Assembly: GCA_017628595.1 (NCBI GenBank) | Contig: JAGBYV010000063.1 | Location: forward strand, 1 to 18,445 | Reading direction: 5' to 3' | Origin: Alistipes sp. | Lineage (GTDB): Bacteria; Bacteroidota; Bacteroidia; Bacteroidales; Rikenellaceae | Length of the DNA: 18,445 nt | In this document: positions 1 through 6,064 of the stretch, in pieces | Layout: each line of letters begins with the position of its first letter | Position numbering within the stretch: position 1 is the first letter of the stretch | Notes under the pieces: model-generated | Told to the model about the DNA's origin: nothing | Databases searched by the model: none | Seen by the model: only the letters and a program-made list of their open reading frames with translations | Made by a program: the position numbers and the translations under genes

Positions 1-808
1 ACAGACCACGCTTTATACCCTGCATCAGTGCTGCACCCAAGCCACCTCCTACGACCTGCTCCATGCCAAAAGCACTCTTAACGATCAACTCTATTACAGC
101 GGGTAACTGCCCGATGTTGAGAATAACTATAGTAAATGCCAGCAGGATATAGCCCAGGGCCATTATGGGGACGATGATTGAGCTAAACTTTGCAATACGC
201 TGTATGCCGCCAAAGACGATGATGAGTGTGGCTGCGGTAATAGCAATACCCATATATAAATGGCTAAAGCCAAAGGCATTTTCTACCGCTTCGCAGAGAG
301 TATTGCTCTGCACGGTGTTGAATGCACAGCCAAAGGTGAGAATTGTCAGTACGCTGAACAGGATAGCCATCCATCGGCATTTCAGTCCATGCAGAATGTA
401 GTATGCCGGACCGCCAATGAAGGAGTCGTCGGTACGACGCTTGTATAGCTGTGCCAGTGTACTCTCTATAAAGGCATTTGCCGACCCGATAAGGGCTATG
501 ATCCACATCCAGAATACTGCACCCGGACCTCCCACGGCAATAGCTGTTGCTACTCCAGCCAGATTACCCGTGCCAACACGACTTGCCAGCGATACGGCAA
601 AGGCCTGAAAAGGCGAGATATGCTTACCCTCTGTGTGGTGTCGTTCGTTGGAGTTTACAAGTTGGCGAATCATCTCTCCCAACATGCGGAACTGCACGAA
701 TCCGCTACGTATGGTAAAGTACAATGCACAGCCTATCAAGGCTGCAACCATAACGTATGTCCACAGCAGGTTGTTAGTGGTATCTATAATGTGTTGCAGG
801 GTCTCCAT
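1..808 (-). CDS. Sodium:alanine symporter family (AGCS) protein, C-terminus cut off by window edge
   Basis: Secondary transporter that would bring alanine, glycine or a similar small amino acid across the inner membrane with Na+. I translated 269 codons from ATG 806-808 to the left edge without a stop. The AGCS signature lies at residues about 79-102 (GTGNLAGVATAIAVGGPGAV, then FWMW), followed by FIESTLAQLY (113-122) and the FIGGPAYYI segment (130-138). Several hydrophobic helices are evident. Family members are usually about 450-550 residues, so roughly half is outside the window. The start lies 11 bases after the stop of the hydrogenase-like small-subunit gene with no terminator between, so it probably belongs to the same transcript. 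The family call is firm; the substrate is not readable from sequence. Confidence 0.93.
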   Translation of the reverse strand, partial: METLQHIIDTTNNLLWTYVMVAALIGCALYFTIRSGFVQFRMLGEMIRQLVNSNERHHTEGKHISPFQAFAVSLASRVGTGNLAGVATAIAVGGPGAVFWMWIIALIGSANAFIESTLAQLYKRRTDDSFIGGPAYYILHGLKCRWMAILFSVLTILTFGCAFNTVQSNTLCEAVENAFGFSHLYMGIAITAATLIIVFGGIQRIAKFSSIIVPIMALGYILLAFTIVILNIGQLPAVIELIVKSAFGMEQVVGGGLGAALMQGIKRGL

Positions 809-819
809 CGGTATCGTTT

Positions 820-1581
820 TTAGCGTGTTTTAAGTTTTAGCATATTCATCACTCCGTCAATGAATGTCATGGGGTGTGTGGGGGCACCGGGAAGCCACAA
901 ATCGACCTTGTAACGCTCCAAAAAGCGACGGTCAACGGCCTTCGAGTCGGCATACAATCCACCTGAGCAGGCCTCCGAACCGCAGACGATAACAATCTTT
1001 GGGTCGGGCACAGAGTTATAGCAAATATCCAGCGCTTCGGCCATGTTGCTTGAAATGGGGCCCGTGATAACCACTCCGTCGGCATGGCGTGGTGAGGCTA
1101 CAAACTCCACACCATAACGGCCAAAGTCGAAGTTAACGTTGCCCGTGGCATTGAGCTCCATCTCCACCGAGGCATCGCCTCCGGCTGATACCTGACGCAG
1201 TTTTAATGCTTTGGAGAAGAGCGCGGGAATCTCCTCACGAATCATCTCAGGGTGAAAGGCAATCTGCTCATCACCCACTTTTACGATGAGTCCCTCGCGC
1301 GAAGCGGAGCCTATCTTGTAGTCGTTGGTAAAACGTATGTTGTGCGGAGCACGCAGAGCGCATTCGCCACAGAAAAGGCAACGTCCCATGTCGAGCGTAA
1401 AGGGTGCTGCGGTGATGGCGCGTGTGGGGCACATATTGGCTGCAGCCTCCACGTCGCTCATGTCGGCCGTTTGTGTCAAAATGGGGCGACCACGAAACTC
1501 TTCAGTCAGTTCAACGGCATTAAGGTCGGGGATATATTGCCATCCGTGACTCTTCAGTACCTTTATTTTGGGAAATATCAT
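820..1581 (-). CDS. Ehr-type complex small subunit: fused ferredoxin (HyfH/HycF-like) and NuoB/HyfI-like protein
   Basis: Peripheral subunit of a membrane complex related to formate hydrogenlyase and complex I; 253 residues. Residues 1-90 resemble HycF/HyfH: a conserved RGRP, then C51-P, then C68, C71 and C74. These four cysteines can bind one [4Fe-4S] cluster. The other cluster's ligand positions are M41, V44, A47 and A78, so that cluster is lost. Residues about 130-253 resemble NuoB/HyfI (RYGVEFVASPRHAD, ITGP, CSGG, LPGAP). The canonical proximal-cluster cysteines are replaced by D136, V139, E203 and A233; C200 and C205 lie near one site. HyfH and HyfI are separate proteins in E. coli, so this is a fusion. 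I chose ATG 1579-1581: it begins the HycF-like N-terminus and leaves a 10-base gap after the upstream gene. The in-frame start at 1662 would overlap that gene by 71 bases and adds no conserved sequence. Confidence 0.88.
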   Translation of the reverse strand: MIFPKIKVLKSHGWQYIPDLNAVELTEEFRGRPILTQTADMSDVEAAANMCPTRAITAAPFTLDMGRCLFCGECALRAPHNIRFTNDYKIGSASREGLIVKVGDEQIAFHPEMIREEIPALFSKALKLRQVSAGGDASVEMELNATGNVNFDFGRYGVEFVASPRHADGVVITGPISSNMAEALDICYNSVPDPKIVIVCGSEACSGGLYADSKAVDRRFLERYKVDLWLPGAPTHPMTFIDGVMNMLKLKTR

Positions 1582-1591
1582 ACTCTTTGGA

Positions 1592-3100
1592 TTAAAGGTC
1601 GTGACCGCAGTACGACAGGTTAAAACTCTTGTTACAAATCGGGAAATCCGAAATTCCCTCACCTCTTACGGCAATGGCCAGTGCCAACCAGTTGTGCAGG
1701 CTGGGGTCTTTTATCTTATAGGTTGCTATCTCGCCCTGCTTATTGGTGATTGCCACGTGGCAAATCTCGCCACGCCAACCCTCTACAAGCGAGAAGGCCA
1801 ATGCCTCCGCCGTAAGCGTCGCGTCGTAGTTGGGACGTGCAATCTCAGATGGCGCATAAGTCGATAACAACTGCTCGATATAGTCGGCCGACTGCAGTAC
1901 CTCGCGGCATCGGGTCATAAGGCGTGACATCACATCACCATGCTGCTTGACAATGCTCTCATGCTTAATATGTGAGGCATATGCCGCGTAGGGATGTGAT
2001 GAGCGTATGTCGCGCTTCACACCACTCGAACGAGCAGCCATACCTACGCCACCGATGCGCTGCATTTCGGCCTTGGGTACTATGCCACATTGTTCGAAAC
2101 GGGCCAGTAGCGAGGGTGATGACTTAATATCCTCTATCACCTCATTATAGCGGCGGCGAATCTCAGCAACGTTCGTACGAATCATCGCTATCTTCTCATG
2201 TGGGAGAGGTTTGTTTGTGCCACAAGGACGGATCAGACCCTTGCCGAAACGGTTGCCGCACCATGCCTGAGTGGTGTTGATGGTCATCGTACGAAGTGCC
2301 TCGCAAGCAACCTGACCGAGTTGATAGGCCACATCCATCGACAAAGCTCCCGTATCGGCAATATGCATAGCCATGCGCTCCAGCTCAAGGGCAATAGTGC
2401 GCTCAATGGCAAGAGCCCCGATCGAGCAACCGCACAACTTCTCAATGGATGATGCGTATGCCGTAGCGTGTGATACGGCGCTGTCGCCAGCAATACCCTC
2501 GGCAAGCAGAGTCTGTCGCAGACGGTTTGTCGTTAAAGTGAATTCACTCTCCGAACCACGGTGCTGATAGCCGAGTGCTATCTCCAGATGCAGGACGTTC
2601 TCTCCATTACACACGAAGCGGAATGCTCCGGGCTCAATAATGCCGGCATGGATGGGGCCTACGTTTACCTCGTGCAGCGACTCTCCCTCAATGGTGTAGA
2701 ATGGATAGTTGTCCATCGTTGAGTTGCGGTTGCGGCGGTTGAAGGGGAAGCGCAGGGGCTTGTTCCACGGCATGGAGTCAAACTCCACGTTATATAACTC
2801 CGTAATCTCTCGCTCGAAGGGGTGCAGTGCCGGATGCAGAGCAGTAAGCGAGGGGAGTGCTACATCCTCATAGTACTCCATGACGAAGGATGAAAGCATC
2901 ACCTTATGCTCGCTATCATCGAGAAGTATGAGGTAAAACTTCAGACGTGTACCATCGGGTGTCGCAAAGTAGTGAGCCACATGATAGCGCTCATCCTGCA
3001 GACGCTCCTTGAGGTCGTTGTATAGCGCCGCATAGTCCACTTCGGGGATATCCTTCAGGGCCACGGCTGCTGCCTCGTTGTCGGTTATATGGTATATCAT
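1592..3100 (-). CDS. Ehr-type complex large subunit (HyfG/HycE-like, NuoC-NuoD fusion) without NiFe ligands
   Basis: Large peripheral subunit, 502 residues. Residues 1-120 form a NuoC/30 kDa-like domain ending in HPFEREITELYNVEF and LRFPF. Residues about 145-502 form the NuoD/[NiFe]-hydrogenase large-subunit domain, opening with VNVGPIHAGIIEPGAFRF and LGYQHRG. In true group 4 hydrogenases ERxCGxCSxSH and DPCxxC hold the NiFe centre. Here the matching stretches read EGIAGDSAVSH (201-211) and DPSLHN (465-470), so all four cysteines are gone (A204, S207, S467, N470). It cannot be a conventional hydrogenase. Complex I NuoD lacks these cysteines too, but the Hyf-like gene order and the partner proteins point to an Ehr complex. 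The start is 3 bases after the HyfF-like stop, in the same frame, with no Shine-Dalgarno sequence, which suggests translational coupling. Confidence 0.9.
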   Translation of the reverse strand: MIYHITDNEAAAVALKDIPEVDYAALYNDLKERLQDERYHVAHYFATPDGTRLKFYLILLDDSEHKVMLSSFVMEYYEDVALPSLTALHPALHPFEREITELYNVEFDSMPWNKPLRFPFNRRNRNSTMDNYPFYTIEGESLHEVNVGPIHAGIIEPGAFRFVCNGENVLHLEIALGYQHRGSESEFTLTTNRLRQTLLAEGIAGDSAVSHATAYASSIEKLCGCSIGALAIERTIALELERMAMHIADTGALSMDVAYQLGQVACEALRTMTINTTQAWCGNRFGKGLIRPCGTNKPLPHEKIAMIRTNVAEIRRRYNEVIEDIKSSPSLLARFEQCGIVPKAEMQRIGGVGMAARSSGVKRDIRSSHPYAAYASHIKHESIVKQHGDVMSRLMTRCREVLQSADYIEQLLSTYAPSEIARPNYDATLTAEALAFSLVEGWRGEICHVAITNKQGEIATYKIKDPSLHNWLALAIAVRGEGISDFPICNKSFNLSYCGHDL

Positions 3101-3103
3101 AGT

Positions 3104-4507
3104 TTAGAATGTTACGATGTTGGTAATAAACTCCTTCAAGACCTCGGGCTGCCATACTCCCAGTACGATAGCCACCACGAGTAACGAGAGTGCGCTGTAC
3201 GACAGGCGACGGTTGATTTTTGTGAGGTGCAGCTCGTCCTGGTTGGGCTGGTAACAGAGTTTGATGATGCGGAAGCAGATCGAATATACCACAACGCAAA
3301 GCAAGAGGACAATGAGTGCGATGAGCCACCATGATGCCGATGCGATGGTCTGCTTGAGGATCATAAGCTCCGAGATGAAGAGTGGCGATGGCGGGAATGC
3401 CAGTACCACCACCATGCCAGCGAGCAGGCCAATGGCACCCACCTTATTGATGTTGATGTAGTCGCCAAGGCGGTTGATGCGGTAGCCGTTGTATACCTGA
3501 CGCACCACGGCAATCTGCAGGAAGAGACTGCTCTTGATCAATGTGTGGCAAACGACATGGAACACGGCTGCCCATACGCCTATGCCGCCCACACCCAAAC
3601 CAATTGCCACGATACCCATATTCTCAACGGTTGAGTATGAGAGGAAACGTTTGTAGTTATTCGTGCGTCGGAGGAACAGGGCACCCACGCCAAGGCTCAG
3701 TACTCCGATAATAAGCATTACGTGCTGTACCCACTCAAATACCGCGGTGTTGGCAAAGAGTCGATAGATGCGGAATATTGCCAGAAAACCTGCGTTCACC
3801 AGACCCGTAGAGATAAGGGCCGAGGCGGGAGCCGGAGCAGCAAAGTTTGCATCCACACCAATCGTATATAGAGGGAAAATCTCCATCTTGCAGCTATATC
3901 CTGTCAGAATAAGCAGGAATGCTGCCTTGAGGTAGAGCGGATTGCCGTGTACGATAAGCTGAGCCAGCTCGTTGTAGCTGAGCGACGAGTTCGATGCCGC
4001 AGCGCACAGCAGCAGAATGCCCAGATATGCGATAGCAATACCGGTTGAACATACGAACAGATACTTCCACGTCGCCTCCAATGTCTGCGCCGAATGACGG
4101 TGATAGAGGATACCTGCACTGCACAGGGTGGTGGTCTCAAGCAGGATCCACGTTACGGCAATGTTGTTGGCAAAGTATACGCCCGTGATGGATGTGGTGA
4201 GCAGAATCAGCAGAGCGAAGTATTTTCTGTAATCACCCAGCGTATCCTCTTTCAGATACTCCTGCGAGTGAATCAGCACGAAGGTCGCTACGATACCCAG
4301 CAGGATGTAGAAAAGTGTACCCGCCTGGTCGAAGGTAAAGAATACTCCCGATGTGGTGAGGTAGTTACCTCCGAAGGTAATCATTACGGCAAAGAGAGCG
4401 TGTACGGCCATGTATAATCCGCACAGCAGATGCACTACGCGACGCGAGGGCGCGATGAAAACCGAAGCTCCGATAATGAGCCATATTGCGAAGAATATAT
4501 ATATCAT
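3104..4507 (-). CDS. Ehr-type complex antiporter-like membrane subunit (HyfF/NuoN-like)
   Basis: Integral membrane protein, 467 residues, of the Mrp/NuoL-M-N proton-conducting family, with hydrophobic segments throughout. The conserved channel residues are visible: helix-5 Glu in TWILLE (E124), helix-7 Lys in GYSCKMEIFPL (K207), the broken-helix region VDANFAAPAPASAL, YSTVENMG (291-298), and HTLIK near helix 12 (H321, K325). The helix-8 lysine found in NuoM and in the HyfB-like neighbour is Asn here (N238, in GLVNAG). It is shorter than the HyfB-like paralogue and sits directly before the large-subunit gene, as HyfF does before HyfG in E. coli. It begins 3 bases after the HyfE-like stop; an AAAGGA motif precedes it. 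Very likely part of the ion-translocating arm. Confidence 0.88.
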   Translation of the reverse strand: MIYIFFAIWLIIGASVFIAPSRRVVHLLCGLYMAVHALFAVMITFGGNYLTTSGVFFTFDQAGTLFYILLGIVATFVLIHSQEYLKEDTLGDYRKYFALLILLTTSITGVYFANNIAVTWILLETTTLCSAGILYHRHSAQTLEATWKYLFVCSTGIAIAYLGILLLCAAASNSSLSYNELAQLIVHGNPLYLKAAFLLILTGYSCKMEIFPLYTIGVDANFAAPAPASALISTGLVNAGFLAIFRIYRLFANTAVFEWVQHVMLIIGVLSLGVGALFLRRTNNYKRFLSYSTVENMGIVAIGLGVGGIGVWAAVFHVVCHTLIKSSLFLQIAVVRQVYNGYRINRLGDYININKVGAIGLLAGMVVVLAFPPSPLFISELMILKQTIASASWWLIALIVLLLCVVVYSICFRIIKLCYQPNQDELHLTKINRRLSYSALSLLVVAIVLGVWQPEVLKEFITNIVTF

Positions 4508-4510
4508 GGC

Positions 4511-5140
4511 TTAGTCCTTTACGTGTGTTAATGAATCACTGTTGTCGGTGTGTATCTGGCTATCCACCTTGGCCATGAACATGCCGAGCATGAGTACCGA
4601 CATCAAGATATCGAGCATGATGGCTGCATTGATCAACATTGGCATCTCAACGCCGATAGCCATCGAGAAGAGGAACACTCCATTCTCAATTACGAGGAAT
4701 CCGACGATATGGGTAAAGATGCGTGAGCGCAGAACGATGAGTATGAGTCCGCTCAGAAGCGCATACAACGCCACGCCGAAGAATATCATGTGCACCGACG
4801 AATCGGCTACATAGTAGGTGGTGATGGCACTTGCCACAAGCGCAGCGAATGAGAGCATCAGTGAGTTGAACTGCGAACGACCCGACGTGTTGATGCGGTT
4901 GATCTTGGTCTGCTTGATAACGCGCATGAGGATGGCCGGCACGATGATAGCCTTGAAGATGAGCGTCTCGAGGATTACGAACGAGAGCTCAACCCAGTTC
5001 AGTGTATGCAGACGCAACAAGGCAATGCCGAGCAAGATCCATCCCTGGAAGGCGATGATGGTGGCATAGGAGCGGAATCGCTCGACCATAGCCACATATA
5101 CGAGCGATATGACGTATAATATAATAAGTGACAGTAGCAT
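4511..5140 (-). CDS. Ehr-type complex membrane subunit (HyfE-like, NuoK-related C-terminus)
   Basis: Small integral membrane protein, 209 residues, with about six hydrophobic segments and a polar C-terminal tail (about 190-209). The C-terminal half carries a NuoK-like segment, GFLVIENGVFLFS (147-159) with E152, then a second acidic helix around MLDILMSVLML. A central ETLIFKAIIVP motif (58-68) matches HyfE-type proteins. In complex I, NuoK helps link the quinone cavity to the antiporter-like subunits, and HyfE is thought to play the same part. It lies between the HyfC-like and HyfF-like genes. E. coli hyf has HyfD between HyfC and HyfE; no HyfD gene is present here. Start and stop are each 3 bases from the neighbouring genes. 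Confidence 0.86.
   Translation of the reverse strand: MLLSLIILYVISLVYVAMVERFRSYATIIAFQGWILLGIALLRLHTLNWVELSFVILETLIFKAIIVPAILMRVIKQTKINRINTSGRSQFNSLMLSFAALVASAITTYYVADSSVHMIFFGVALYALLSGLILIVLRSRIFTHIVGFLVIENGVFLFSMAIGVEMPMLINAAIMLDILMSVLMLGMFMAKVDSQIHTDNSDSLTHVKD
4515..4520 (-). promoter_or_regulatory. Possible ribosome binding site for the HyfF-like gene
   Basis: On the minus strand AAAGGA ends 7 bases before the HyfF-like ATG and lies inside the last codons of the HyfE-like gene. It is the only clear Shine-Dalgarno-like motif before the HyfC-, HyfE-, HyfF- and HyfG-like starts. Bacteroidota genes often do without such motifs, so it could be chance. Confidence 0.35.
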
Positions 5141-5143
5141 GGC

Positions 5144-6061
5144 TTAAATGTTAATATCTGACTGCAGAAGGTAGCCAATGAAGAATATCAGGGCGGCCAG
5201 TGCGGAGATTGTTACGATAAATGTTGTATTGCGAACGAGTTTGTTTCGCGCCTGTGTTGATTCAACAAAGCCGATTGACAATCCTGTCAGCAGGATGGCC
5301 AGCGGAGCGGCCAACCACCAGTGGAAGCAGCATGTCGCGGCGATAGCGTTGGCGGCAATCATCGAGAAGCAGGCGGTCTTCAGCCAGCCGGCGATGTGAA
5401 TCATACCCATGTCAATACCGCTGTAATCCAGACACATCACTTCGTGAATCATCGTAAGCTCAAGGTGTGTGCGGGGATCATCCACCGGCACGCGGCCTGA
5501 CTCAACGAATGCAATCGTGATGAAGAGATATGCAATGAGGAACATTACGATGGTTATCTGTGCGTTGAACGACTGCTCGTGGGCAAAGATATCGGCAAAC
5601 GATGTGTAGCCGCAGAACATTGCCAGCGTAGCAAAACCGATCATAAGTGCAGGCTCAATGAGTGCGCCATATAGAGCCTCGCGCGCGGCACCCATACCCT
5701 CAAACGAGGAGCCGGTATCCATGGCGGCAAGGATTATGGCCACACGAGCCAGAGCCAGTGTATAAGCAAAACATATCACGTCGCCCTCAAACGAGATTAA
5801 AGGATATAGATCTGCTACGGGCATAAAGAGCATAGCGACGATCGCTGCACCGAGATATACGGCGGGAACAATTCGGAATAGTGCCGTTGTCGTAGTAGAG
5901 TATACCGAGCCTTTGCGCAGCAACAGACGTGCGTTGCGCAGATGTTGTACGAAGGGCAAACCCTTGCGACCGGCCAGCGTGGCACGTGTGCGGTTGATCA
6001 CTCCGGGGATAGCGATGGCTACCACAATCATCAAAAGTGTGTTAAGTGCAATTCCTACCAT
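5144..6061 (-). CDS. Ehr-type complex membrane anchor subunit (HyfC/HycD/NuoH-like)
   Basis: Integral membrane subunit, 305 residues, a usual length for HycD/HyfC. It anchors the peripheral arm and lines the site where it couples to ion movement. Family signatures are clear: PGVINRTRATLAGRKGLPF (19-37), SSFEGMGAAREA (118-129), and a loop from about 186 to 209 that includes VESGRVPVDDP and LELTMIHEVM with conserved acids E187, D194, D195, E201 and E207. In complex I the matching loops form the inner face of the quinone cavity. Retention of these acids, when the partner subunits have lost most metal ligands, suggests that the conformational or ionic role is still under selection (inference). 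The gene starts 3 bases after the HyfB-like TAG stop, in the same frame. Confidence 0.92.
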   Translation of the reverse strand: MVGIALNTLLMIVVAIAIPGVINRTRATLAGRKGLPFVQHLRNARLLLRKGSVYSTTTTALFRIVPAVYLGAAIVAMLFMPVADLYPLISFEGDVICFAYTLALARVAIILAAMDTGSSFEGMGAAREALYGALIEPALMIGFATLAMFCGYTSFADIFAHEQSFNAQITIVMFLIAYLFITIAFVESGRVPVDDPRTHLELTMIHEVMCLDYSGIDMGMIHIAGWLKTACFSMIAANAIAATCCFHWWLAAPLAILLTGLSIGFVESTQARNKLVRNTTFIVTISALAALIFFIGYLLQSDINI

Positions 6062-6064
6062 ACG

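Noticed and set aside
1582..1662. Longer start for the fused small subunit
   Set aside because: It overlaps the large-subunit gene by 71 bases and the extra residues resemble nothing in HycF/HyfH; ATG at 1581 fits the family N-terminus.
1592..3100. Calling this gene a [NiFe] hydrogenase or formate hydrogenlyase catalytic subunit
   Set aside because: All four cysteine ligands of the NiFe centre are replaced, so hydrogenase activity is not supported despite the family resemblance.
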